NCBI RefSeq assembly: GCF_002087085.1
Contig: NZ_MWQY01000013.1
Location: forward strand, 62,001 to 126,000
Reading direction: 5' to 3'
Origin: Marispirochaeta aestuarii
GTDB taxonomy: Bacteria; Spirochaetota; Spirochaetia; JC444; Marispirochaetaceae
DNA: 64,000 nt
Shown here one piece after another: positions 8,453 to 16,581 of the stretch (within the stretch, counting starts at the first letter, position 1; each line of letters starts with the position of its first letter). The notes under the pieces were generated by a model, which saw nothing but the letters and a program-made list of their open reading frames with translations, searched no databases and was not told the DNA's origin. Made by a program: the position numbers and the translations under genes.

Positions 8453-9114
8453 AACAACGGCAGCTGTCTGGTCTTGTTGTGTCGGGGCTGCTTGCCCTGA
8501 TCCTGGGGGCCTGTACTGCCGCCCCGCCGCGTATAGAAGGGGTATCCTGGGAGGTCTTTCGCATCCTTTCCCCCGATTCCGGATCGGTGCGTGAAGAGCT
8601 TTCCCTGTTTATCCGGGCGGAGGATGACGACGGAAGGGCGGATCTGGAAGAGCTCTACCTGCTTCATCCGGAGAGCCGCCTCTATTGGCGCCTTTTTCCT
8701 GAAACATGGGAGGAACGTACCCGGGGAAACACAACCTGGACAGGTTCATCAGGTTTTTCGGGAGTCGAAGGGGTTCCCCGGGGGGAATATCTGCTTGTCC
8801 TTCTTGACCGTGCAGGGGAACGCACAGAGGAGAGGATATTCATCGACCTGCCGCCTTTCAGCGCTTCCGCCGCTGATGAGGAGTATCCGCGACTGGTCCG
8901 GCAGGGACCGGTCTTTCTGATTGATTCATCCGAATCCGAACCCTGTTATATTCTCGGTCAGGATACCGAAGGCAGGGTGCTGGTCTCCGCAGAAACAGTG
9001 CAGGGAAGCTTCGATCCCCGGGAATACACGCAGAACGAGGCGGGAACCAATCTTGAGTGGTATGTTTTTGTCTCCGATTCCCGCGGCTGGTATAGGGGCA
9101 GCGGTCCTTACTGA
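8449..9114 (+). CDS. putative lipoprotein of unknown function
   Basis: This 221-residue protein starts at a GTG that overlaps the previous stop. The N-terminus is a lipoprotein signal: charged start, hydrophobic run, and lipobox LGAC with the cysteine near residue 22. The mature part is acidic and beta-rich, and no family is recognised. The segment from residue 35 to 125 (VREELSLFIRAEDDDGRADLEELYLLHPES) is reminiscent of an Ig-like surface domain. It is probably anchored in the inner or outer membrane on the periplasmic side. Its end overlaps the convergent ParB-fold gene by seven bases. Confidence 0.75.
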   Translation: MKQRQLSGLVVSGLLALILGACTAAPPRIEGVSWEVFRILSPDSGSVREELSLFIRAEDDDGRADLEELYLLHPESRLYWRLFPETWEERTRGNTTWTGSSGFSGVEGVPRGEYLLVLLDRAGERTEERIFIDLPPFSASAADEEYPRLVRQGPVFLIDSSESEPCYILGQDTEGRVLVSAETVQGSFDPREYTQNEAGTNLEWYVFVSDSRGWYRGSGPY

Positions 9115-10013
9115 TTTCTCTTCCGGAGCAGGAGGTTCATGATCTTGTTGCTCCAGGAGGTACCGAAGGTTTCGGCATAGTTCCTGGCAGCCTCCTCCAT
9201 GGAGAAATCCTCACCGTACTTTTCCTTCAACTCATGCCAGTGCTTGATAATCCACATATACAGGTCCGAGGGGGTTCGTCCCGGAAAGCGCTTGTGAAGT
9301 TTGTCTCTTTTAATTACCTGAATGATAGGCCTGTAGAGGTTCCGGTACCAGGACCGGCCTGCTTCCACGAAGGGTATCTCTTCTTTCTTGTCAAGATTCA
9401 TAAAATACTTATGCCCTTGAATGTGGCGAAGCAGTTCGTAAATCCGCCCGGTCTCGGTAAAGGAGAGTTCGTGGGGACTTATTATTCTCCCCAGTTCACT
9501 TTTTGAGAAGACGTCCTGCTTTTCATAATCGATAATCGCTTTTTTGAGGTCCTGGATAGTCATCTTCGGATTGAGGCTTATCTCCGTAGTCAGACTGGTA
9601 ACCTCGGCATCGATGGCATAGACTCCCTGATGCCGGGCAACCGAAACCCGGTGATTGCCGTCTCTGACAAAATAGACTCCTCCTATCTCGTAGAGCTTGA
9701 TGGGGGGGAGGATTATATCGCTTATGTGGGCCCGGTCAATGCTCTGCCAGCGGTTTCTGACATGTTCATGCCGGGGCAGAAAGGCTTTATTGAAATCCTT
9801 GTAGCGCCCTTCGCTCCCTATTATTCTGTCCAGGGGGACCGTTTTCATTCCCTGGTAGGACTCTCCCTTGGGGTGCAGCAGGTCGCGTACGTCCTGCAGC
9901 GAGAGCAGTTCCTGTCGCTCCGGGCTAAGATAGTTGAGAATCATACCCAGGGTTGCCTTTCCCCGGGCCTTGTTGAAATCTTCCTCTGCTTTTTGGGCTA
10001 TATAGTGCTTCAC
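9108..10013 (-). CDS. ParB/sulfiredoxin-fold domain protein
   Basis: In this 301-residue protein the segment PPIKLYEIGGVYFVRDGNHRVSVARHQG (about residues 102-131) matches the ParB-N/sulfiredoxin fold, whose hallmark is the D-G-N/x-H-R nucleotide-binding turn. No helix-turn-helix is obvious, and no parA is nearby, so a role in chromosome partition is unlikely. The rest is helical and highly charged, with no recognised domain. ParB-fold proteins can bind CTP or ATP, or act as phosphotransferases or nucleases; the function here is unknown. The ATG overlaps the stop of the metallophosphoesterase gene, so the two are probably translationally coupled. Confidence 0.65.
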   Translation of the reverse strand: MKHYIAQKAEEDFNKARGKATLGMILNYLSPERQELLSLQDVRDLLHPKGESYQGMKTVPLDRIIGSEGRYKDFNKAFLPRHEHVRNRWQSIDRAHISDIILPPIKLYEIGGVYFVRDGNHRVSVARHQGVYAIDAEVTSLTTEISLNPKMTIQDLKKAIIDYEKQDVFSKSELGRIISPHELSFTETGRIYELLRHIQGHKYFMNLDKKEEIPFVEAGRSWYRNLYRPIIQVIKRDKLHKRFPGRTPSDLYMWIIKHWHELKEKYGEDFSMEEAARNYAETFGTSWSNKIMNLLLRKRNQ

Positions 10014-10681
10014 TCCAGTTCCTCGATATCCAGCAGCACGTGGTCATAGGCGTTGATCACGCGGGTTCGCTTATACATGGTCTCCCGTTGGGCATTGAGA
10101 TCGTAAAGATGAACATGCCCGTGGATAAGAAACCTGGGTTTAAATATATCCATAAAGAGCCGAAAAAACTGGAAACCCCGGTGGCAGGGATCCTCCTTGT
10201 CGTGAATATTTCTGGGAGGCGCATGGGTCAGCAGAATATCCAGGAACCTTCCGTAGCGCAGACGGTTCCAGAGAAGTCTTGGCAAAAGGCGGAGAGCGTA
10301 CAGGAACATGCCGATTTCGGTAAACTGGTTGTCCCCCCGGTTATACCGCATACTCCCCCCCAGTCCGGCGATCAGAATCCCCTTTATCTTTACCATTTTC
10401 CCTCCCACGTAGGTGGCCCCGTAGGAATGATAGTGATGAAAAGCCTCGGGATTCAGGCTGTAGACGTTGCGGAATTCGCTGCGATAGTCCTTTATTCTTT
10501 CCAGATTATGGTTTCCAAAGACAAAGCAGAGGGGAACATTCAGAGAAGAGACGATAAACCCATAGTATTCAAGATGGAGATCCCCCGCTGCCAGGACCAG
10601 GTGAACATCCGAGAAACGATCCTTGATGCTGTTTGAATAGACCAGGGGATCCACATGGTCTGCAACGCAGAGGACCTTCAT
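10010..10681 (-). CDS. calcineurin-like metallophosphoesterase
   Basis: The motifs of the superfamily are visible in order: MKVLCVADHVD at the start, AAGDLHLEYY, VFGNHN, LTHAPP and HGHVH. They supply the Asp, Asn and His ligands of a two-metal site. The usual D-x-H of motif I reads ADHVD, so that part is variant. The ATG at 10681 is chosen because it begins directly at motif I; the longer frame from 10711 would overlap the upstream gene. The substrate cannot be told (phosphodiester, nucleotide or protein). It lies ten bases after the TPR/Mrr-like gene and overlaps the ParB-fold gene. Confidence 0.82.
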   Translation of the reverse strand: MKVLCVADHVDPLVYSNSIKDRFSDVHLVLAAGDLHLEYYGFIVSSLNVPLCFVFGNHNLERIKDYRSEFRNVYSLNPEAFHHYHSYGATYVGGKMVKIKGILIAGLGGSMRYNRGDNQFTEIGMFLYALRLLPRLLWNRLRYGRFLDILLTHAPPRNIHDKEDPCHRGFQFFRLFMDIFKPRFLIHGHVHLYDLNAQRETMYKRTRVINAYDHVLLDIEELE

Positions 10682-10691
10682 ACAGGGGGCC

Positions 10692-12071
10692 TCAGCGTTT
10701 GACCGCGGCACCGGGCATCTCTATACCCTTGAGGAGCTCCTGAAGCTTGTCCTTGTCCACGAGGTCGATGGGCCGGGACTCAACAAAATCCATTGCGACC
10801 CGGGAAAAGTTGGAGCTGGATACCAGTATGCCCCGCTGTACGGAATACTTTTTCATTAATTCATGAAAATTCCTGACCGTGGATTCGGGAATCATTTCCG
10901 GAATCCGCAGAAAATGGAGCAGTCGGGGAAGTTTTCTGGTATTTCTCCAGCGGGTATCGTCATCCACGGCGATAATCTGGCAACCGTTGGGGATATCCGA
11001 AAGGTCCCGGACACGGAGTCCAAGCTGCCCGCAGGTGGCCTTGCACATCTCCTGGAACTCCTGGGATCCCGCTGTCAGGTAATCCTTGAGCCTGTCATCG
11101 GTCCGCAGGTCCTGATACTGGCTCAGTTTTTCAGCGACATCCCGGAACTGGGGTTTTTTCGAGTAGATCTTTTCCCACTGTTCCACGGCCATGTCGATTT
11201 CTCTCATCTTCTCGTAACAGAGAGCCAGAAAGTAGCGGCCGTAGATAGTCTCCATGGCCGATTCATCCCTGGACAGCTTTATCCCCCGCTCCAGTTCGGT
11301 AACCGCTTTTTCAAAGTTGTTCATGCTCATGTAGCAGCCGCCCCGTTCGATGAGGGCTTTGACCTTCATATCCGGGTCGCGCTGTGCCCTCTCAAAGGCG
11401 TGAAGGGCGGAGACATAGTCGTGATTGTCCTTCAGAAGGCGTCCGAGATAAAAATAGGCGGTATAGTTTTCGGGTTTGAATTTGATTGCAGTTTCAAGCT
11501 CGACCTTCGCTTCAACGGGCTTTTTGTTGCGATAGAGCAGATAGCCCAGCCGGTAATGGGCATTGGAGTGCCTGGGCGCGACCTCTATGGTTTTTCGGTA
11601 GAATCCGATGGCCTTATCGGACTTGTTCCGTTCCTCAAAGAGCAGGGCGGACTGGTAGTAGTAATCGGCCTCCATCGGTTCAAGGCGCATCAGGAGCAGA
11701 TACTCCTTCAAGGCCTCCTCGATCTGGCCGTAACGGGCGTAGAGCCTGGCAATACTGTTGCGAAAGTCAACCTCCGGACAGGCCCCCCCGAACTTGCCTA
11801 TCTGGTTGACGGTCTTCAGCTCCATCAGCGCCAGCTCAGGCTTGTTGTCTCCCAGATAACTCAGCCCCAGAAGGTAGTGGGCTTCACTATTTCGGGGCTC
11901 TTTTGCTATAATTTGACGCGCCATGCGTATTGCGGCTGCATACTTACCCTGCCGGTGGTATTCCACCAGAGTGGCAACCCGTTTAGGGGCGATGACGGTT
12001 TTTATGAGAAAAAAGGTAATAACCCCTATAGCTGTTCCGAAAATGATGATAAGTGCGATTATTGCCGGCAT
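10692..12071 (-). CDS. membrane-anchored TPR protein with C-terminal Mrr-like (degenerate nuclease) domain
   Basis: This 459-residue protein has one N-terminal membrane helix (residues 3-25) and then about eight TPR units to residue 315 (for example EAHYLLGLSYLGDNKPELAL, NAHYRLGYLLYRNKKPVEAK). The last 120 residues resemble the Mrr restriction-endonuclease fold. GILVSSSNFSRVAMDFVESRPIDLVDKDKLQELL matches the conserved end of Mrr domains, and FQEMCKATCGQLGLRV matches its first helix. The catalytic D...ExK/QxK residues are not evident in the intervening IIAVDDDTRWRNTRK stretch, so it is probably inactive as a nuclease. GGAG lies nine bases before the ATG. It heads the three-gene minus-strand operon with the metallophosphoesterase and ParB-fold genes. 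Confidence 0.72.
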   Translation of the reverse strand: MPAIIALIIIFGTAIGVITFFLIKTVIAPKRVATLVEYHRQGKYAAAIRMARQIIAKEPRNSEAHYLLGLSYLGDNKPELALMELKTVNQIGKFGGACPEVDFRNSIARLYARYGQIEEALKEYLLLMRLEPMEADYYYQSALLFEERNKSDKAIGFYRKTIEVAPRHSNAHYRLGYLLYRNKKPVEAKVELETAIKFKPENYTAYFYLGRLLKDNHDYVSALHAFERAQRDPDMKVKALIERGGCYMSMNNFEKAVTELERGIKLSRDESAMETIYGRYFLALCYEKMREIDMAVEQWEKIYSKKPQFRDVAEKLSQYQDLRTDDRLKDYLTAGSQEFQEMCKATCGQLGLRVRDLSDIPNGCQIIAVDDDTRWRNTRKLPRLLHFLRIPEMIPESTVRNFHELMKKYSVQRGILVSSSNFSRVAMDFVESRPIDLVDKDKLQELLKGIEMPGAAVKR

Positions 12072-12090
12072 GTAAGGTTACTCCAATAAG

Positions 12091-12858
12091 GTGAAGAGTA
12101 ATCGGTTTTTGCCTGCATGTCAAATCGAAGGAGGTGCTGTTATTACCCTTCAAAAGTGGAAAACAGTAATGCTTCTGTTTTTTCTGCTCACCGCGGGTCT
12201 CCCCGGGCAGGAGAACAAGGGCCTGCGCACCCGTGCCGATGAGCTTCTACGGGAAAACAGACCGGCGGAGGCCCTGCCTCTCTACATTTCCGCCAAAGAG
12301 CAGAATCCCAGGGATCCTGATATATACCGAAACCTGGGCTATGTTTATGAGCTGCTGGGGGATTATGAGAATGCGGTAAAAACCTACCAGCAGGGATCAA
12401 CGGTGGCAACCCTGGACAAGGACATTTTCTACAATGCCATGGGACGCTGCCTGTTCAGGCTGGAACGCTTTGGTGAGGCGGAGGCCCAGTACGACAAGGC
12501 CCTGGATTATAACCCCTCCAATTATGCCGTTTATGTCAACCGGGCCAATGTCAGGGTTGAATTACGGGAGTATCAGAAAGCGATAAACGACTATTCCAGT
12601 TATCTCTCTCTTGAGAGAAGCCCGCAGCAGGAGACGGAAATCCGCAGGATGCTGGGGCTGCTGCAGGAGATCCTGGAAGAGGAGAAGGCCCGAATCGCCG
12701 CGGAAGATGCGAAGCGCAGGGAAGAGGAAGCCCGGCAGAAGGCACTCCTCGATTCGGTACTGAGCTCCCTGGACGATGTAGGTGAGGAGACCCAGTCCCT
12801 GAGCGCCGGTACCGAGGGCATTGAGGAACCGGATGTTATTATCGAACTTGTTGAGTGA
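12091..12858 (+). CDS. exported TPR protein (start uncertain; ATT at 12142 fits best)
   Basis: The coordinates use the longest canonical start, a GTG at 12091. The region before residue 18 does not look like a signal peptide and contains the sequence AAGGAGG (12128-12134). Seven bases after it is an ATT codon at 12142. Starting there gives (M)TLQKWKTVMLLFFLLTAGLPGQ, a textbook signal peptide with correctly placed lysines. The mature protein has about three TPR units (residues 45-165, including NLGYVYELLGDYENAV and YVNRANVRVELREYQKAI), then an alanine- and glutamate-rich coiled coil (190-225) and an acidic tail. It probably acts as a periplasmic scaffold. The next TPR gene follows at 12876, so the two are likely co-transcribed. 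Confidence 0.75.
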   Translation: MKSNRFLPACQIEGGAVITLQKWKTVMLLFFLLTAGLPGQENKGLRTRADELLRENRPAEALPLYISAKEQNPRDPDIYRNLGYVYELLGDYENAVKTYQQGSTVATLDKDIFYNAMGRCLFRLERFGEAEAQYDKALDYNPSNYAVYVNRANVRVELREYQKAINDYSSYLSLERSPQQETEIRRMLGLLQEILEEEKARIAAEDAKRREEEARQKALLDSVLSSLDDVGEETQSLSAGTEGIEEPDVIIELVE

Positions 12859-12875
12859 TCAGGTGTGAGGATTGC

Positions 12876-14735
12876 ATGAACAGAAAGATTCTTGCCGCCG
12901 GCGGCGCGGTTGTTTTGTTGTTATTACTGCTGGGAGGACTCTTTGTGTGGGCTCCCTGGAAAGGTTCAGAGGGGAAAGGCGAGGGGACTGCCGTATCCTC
13001 CCGGGAGAGCGATATACGCGCCAACACCCTGCGTCTCGCATCCGAATATTTTGAGCAGGGAGAGTACCAGCGGGCCCTGGACCTGGTGGATCAGCTCCTG
13101 CTGCAGAACCCTGACGACGATGAAGCCCGGGCCCTGAGGGATTCAGTCCTGAAAGCCCGTCGGGATGCCGAGGAACGCAAAAAAGAGGAGGATCTGGCCT
13201 CCCAGCAGGATCTTTCCGAATCCCTTTCCGACCTTTCCGCGTCTCTGCGGGAGGATAAGCTGCGTCCCACGGCCCAGCCCGTACCGCAGATGCAGCCCCG
13301 GGACGATGAAGCGGAGCGGGCGGCAGCCAGGAGTGAAGCTGAACGCAAAAAACGTGAAGAGCTTAACCGTCTTATTCAGGAGGGAGTCGCCGCCATGGAA
13401 CGTTCCTCCTACGGTGAAGCCAGAGACAAGTTCGATCAGGCCCTGGGGATCGATCCTGATGTAGCCTACGCCTATGCCATGAAGGGGGAGTCTTTCTTCC
13501 GGGAGGACTCCGAAAGCCAGAGTTCACTGAACCAGGCGGTTGCCAATGCCAACAGGGCCATTCAGAAGGATTCAAGCCTCTGGATTCCCCACAATACCCT
13601 GGGGAATATCTATGTAAAAACCCGTCGCTGGGACGACGCGATCCGCCACTTTCAGGAGGCCGCCAGGCTGAATCCCGAGAATGCGGACATACTGTTTGAA
13701 CTGGGGAAGGTCCAGTACCGGACGGGACGCTTCAGGGATGCCAAACAGTCCTTTGAAGGTGCGATTCACCTGGTTCCGGATTTCGACCGCGCCTACTTCA
13801 ATCTCGGTCTTACGGAAACCCAGCTTGGAAACACGGACAGGGCTGTTTCCGCTTTTTCCAATACGATTCATTATGATCCTGAACTGACTCCTGCCTATTT
13901 TGCCCTGGCCAATGCCTACCGCAGCAGGGGAGATCTTGTAAAGGCCGCCGAGAATTACAAGACCGCCGTCACCCGGGATCCGGAGAATGTGAATTACAAC
14001 CTCTATTACGGGATCAATCTCTTTGATCAGGAAAAGTACGAGCAGGCGGAGGCGTATTTCAGGAATGCCGCCGAACTGGACGATTCCCGGGCGGATGTCC
14101 ATTACAACCTGGCCCAGGCGTGCATAAAGCTGAACAGGGGCGGTGCCGCTCTGGAAGCTGCGGCCCAGGCGGTAAAACTGAAAGGAGATTCGCCCCTCTA
14201 CGTCTATACCCTGGGACAGGCGGCGGAACTGACGGGAAATACCGATTATGCCGTACAGGCTTACGAGAAGGCCATAGCCCTGGATCCGTCCTATATTAAG
14301 CCCCGGATCAACCTGGGCATCCTCTACGATAAACGGGGGGAGTACGACCGGGCATTGAACCATCTCCTTGCGGCCTACAAGGTGGATCCCGCATCCATCG
14401 AAGTGAACAACAACCTGGGGAATGTATATCTGCATGCGGAACTCTACAGGGACGCCATAAACCATTATAAAAAGGCCGTCGCTGCCCAGCCGAATGCCAC
14501 CCTGATGCGCTACAACCTGGCTATCGCCTATATCGAAACGGATCAGACAGCCCTGGCAAAGGAGTCCCTTTCAGAGCTGATCAAGATCGATCCCGCCTAC
14601 TGGGACGCCTACTACCGCCTCGGTATGCTGCTCTACTCCGAAGGGGAGACCGAAGGGGCCCGGGCGATCTTCAAACGGCTCCTGGAGCGTCAGCCCGCTT
14701 ATCCCCGCAGGGCGGAAATCGAGGAGCTGCTCTAA
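12876..14735 (+). CDS. membrane-anchored TPR protein
   Basis: The ATG at 12876 is preferred over the upstream GTG at 12855 because GAGG lies six bases before it and the protein then begins with a proper membrane anchor (NRKILAAGGAVVLLLLLLGG). After a charged coiled coil (residues 85-165), about thirteen TPR units run to the end, e.g. WIPHNTLGNIYVKTRRWDDAI and RINLGILYDKRGEYDRAL. Such arrays are protein-interaction scaffolds, here facing the periplasm if the anchor is N-in. The gene starts 17 bases after the other TPR gene. It ends 13 bases from the convergent mutL. No partner can be named from the sequence. Confidence 0.8.
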   Translation: MNRKILAAGGAVVLLLLLLGGLFVWAPWKGSEGKGEGTAVSSRESDIRANTLRLASEYFEQGEYQRALDLVDQLLLQNPDDDEARALRDSVLKARRDAEERKKEEDLASQQDLSESLSDLSASLREDKLRPTAQPVPQMQPRDDEAERAAARSEAERKKREELNRLIQEGVAAMERSSYGEARDKFDQALGIDPDVAYAYAMKGESFFREDSESQSSLNQAVANANRAIQKDSSLWIPHNTLGNIYVKTRRWDDAIRHFQEAARLNPENADILFELGKVQYRTGRFRDAKQSFEGAIHLVPDFDRAYFNLGLTETQLGNTDRAVSAFSNTIHYDPELTPAYFALANAYRSRGDLVKAAENYKTAVTRDPENVNYNLYYGINLFDQEKYEQAEAYFRNAAELDDSRADVHYNLAQACIKLNRGGAALEAAAQAVKLKGDSPLYVYTLGQAAELTGNTDYAVQAYEKAIALDPSYIKPRINLGILYDKRGEYDRALNHLLAAYKVDPASIEVNNNLGNVYLHAELYRDAINHYKKAVAAQPNATLMRYNLAIAYIETDQTALAKESLSELIKIDPAYWDAYYRLGMLLYSEGETEGARAIFKRLLERQPAYPRRAEIEELL

Positions 14736-14748
14736 ACGTTCCTGCCGG

Positions 14749-16566
14749 TCAGGTTCGCCCCACAAGGGCGAAGAGTTCCTGTCTGCTCAGTCTGAACCAG
14801 ACGGGTCGTCCGTGGGGGCAGCGGGGATCCGGCAGTGAAAGGGCTTCCCTGGCGAGTTCCCGGGCGGATACCTCATCCAGGGATTCACCGTCCTTGATCG
14901 CCGCTTTGCAGGCCATGTCGGCATAGAGGGCGGTGAGCAGGTTCCTGATCGAGCCTCCGGCGTCGCTGAGAAAGGCTTCCAGCTCCTTTTCTACCCCCCG
15001 GTACGAAGCCGGGATGGCGGTAATGGTCAACTGCTTTTCCTCCAGTGCTCCCCGGAAACCCAGATCCGCCAGTTCGGAAAGGAGTTCGCCGTAGAACTCC
15101 CTGGGTTCCTGGTCATCTATTTCGATTTCCAGCGGCACAATAAGTCCCTGGGACTCCTGACCGGGGGCGGAAAAGCGGTTATACAGAATCCTTTCGTGGG
15201 CGGCGTGCTGATCGATCAGGTAGAGATCCTCTCCCGCCTGGCAGAGCAGAAACAGGTCAAAGGCCTGGCCCAGATAGCGGAGCTCGGCTTTCTCCCTGCC
15301 TGAGCCGGTATCATCCTGTGTATTTGGAGAAAGCCGCGGCGACGGGGATATCCCCTTCCAGGAATCGATGTTGCTCACCCGGGACAGCGGCCCACCGTCC
15401 CTCGGGGATGGAATGCTCCGGGGGGATGTCTCCGGGGAAGGGGTAAAACCGCCGGTCCCGGACCTTTCGGCTGCCGAATCCTGAAAATTCCGGGCGTCGA
15501 AACCGGAAAGATCCTGATGGCCGCTTTTCAGCGGAGAAGGACCGCCGGGAAAGGGCTCCCTTCGCGTGTATGTCTCAAGGGCCTCCTGGATGCCGCTGCT
15601 CACGGCGTGGTGCACCTCCCGTATGTTCCGTATGCGGGCCTCCCTTTTTGCGGGATGAATGTTGAAGTCAACGAGTTCAGGGTCGATCTCCAGAAAAAGC
15701 AGGGCCACCGGAAAACTCCCCCCGGGCAGCACGGAGGAGAAACCGTACTCCACCGCCTGCACCAGGGAATACTCCTGAATGCGTCGTTTATTTACATAAA
15801 CGTGAATATAACGCCGGTCCCTGCGGTAGACCGCCGGGGAGGCGTGAACGAGAGTGAAGGAGAAGCCCTGTTGGCCTGCACCGAAGGATTCCGTGAGCCT
15901 GGGAGTAAAAACCGAAGAGTAGGCCGTGGAGACCCTCTCGGTAATACCTGATGCAGGAAGGGTGAGCCTGACCTCCCCGTCATTCAGAAGCTGAAAGGTG
16001 ATCTCCGGAAAAGCCGCCGCTTTCTCGAGAAACACGGCCCTGCAGAGTCCCCCCTCCGCTTTGGCGCTTTTGAGAAAACGGCGTCTGCCGGGAAGATTAT
16101 AAAAGATGTCCGCCGCCTCCACGGTGGTCCCCCGGGGACTCCTGTGGGGTTCCAGGGAGAGCATTTCTCCGTTTTCCACCAGCAGGCGGTGCCCCTCTTC
16201 ACCGGTACTGCTGTTTATGGAGAGCTTTGCACAGGCCCCGATACTCCCCAGGGCTTCGCCCCGGAAACCGAGACTCTTCGTGTGATAGAGGTCATCTACG
16301 CTTTCGATCTTGCTTGTCGCGTGGGCATGATAGCAGAGGGCAAGGTCCTCCGCGCTCATACCGCTTCCGTTATCGCTTACCCGGATCGATCCGATTCCGC
16401 CGTTTTTGAGATCAACCTTTATGGTGTCCGCTCCGGCATCGACGGCATTATCGATAAGCTCCCGTACAATGGAAAACGGCCGGTCGATTACCTCGCCGGC
16501 CGCGATTTTTCTGGCCACATCGTCCCGCAGAAGTCTGATTCTGCGGGGCGAATCCCTGTCACTCAT
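14749..16566 (-). CDS. mutL: DNA mismatch repair protein MutL
   Basis: The 605-residue protein has the GHKL ATPase N-terminus with IAAGEVIDRPFSIVRELIDNAVDAGA, VSDNGSGM, HATSKI, GFRGEALGSI and GTTVEAADIFYNLPGRRRFL. A proline- and serine-rich linker spans about residues 340-420. The C-terminal dimerisation domain contains DQHAAHE (from residue 452), ACKAAIKDGESL and CPHGRP, which mark the endonuclease-type MutL found in bacteria without MutH. The metal motif DQHA(x)2E(x)4E lacks its last Glu (Asn here). MutL couples mismatch recognition by MutS to strand removal. mutS is not in the window. mutL lies 15 bases after the FecR-barrel gene, so it may be the last gene of that transcript. Confidence 0.95.
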   Translation of the reverse strand: MSDRDSPRRIRLLRDDVARKIAAGEVIDRPFSIVRELIDNAVDAGADTIKVDLKNGGIGSIRVSDNGSGMSAEDLALCYHAHATSKIESVDDLYHTKSLGFRGEALGSIGACAKLSINSSTGEEGHRLLVENGEMLSLEPHRSPRGTTVEAADIFYNLPGRRRFLKSAKAEGGLCRAVFLEKAAAFPEITFQLLNDGEVRLTLPASGITERVSTAYSSVFTPRLTESFGAGQQGFSFTLVHASPAVYRRDRRYIHVYVNKRRIQEYSLVQAVEYGFSSVLPGGSFPVALLFLEIDPELVDFNIHPAKREARIRNIREVHHAVSSGIQEALETYTRREPFPGGPSPLKSGHQDLSGFDARNFQDSAAERSGTGGFTPSPETSPRSIPSPRDGGPLSRVSNIDSWKGISPSPRLSPNTQDDTGSGREKAELRYLGQAFDLFLLCQAGEDLYLIDQHAAHERILYNRFSAPGQESQGLIVPLEIEIDDQEPREFYGELLSELADLGFRGALEEKQLTITAIPASYRGVEKELEAFLSDAGGSIRNLLTALYADMACKAAIKDGESLDEVSARELAREALSLPDPRCPHGRPVWFRLSRQELFALVGRT

Positions 16567-16581
16567 ATGCTCGTCCTGTTA

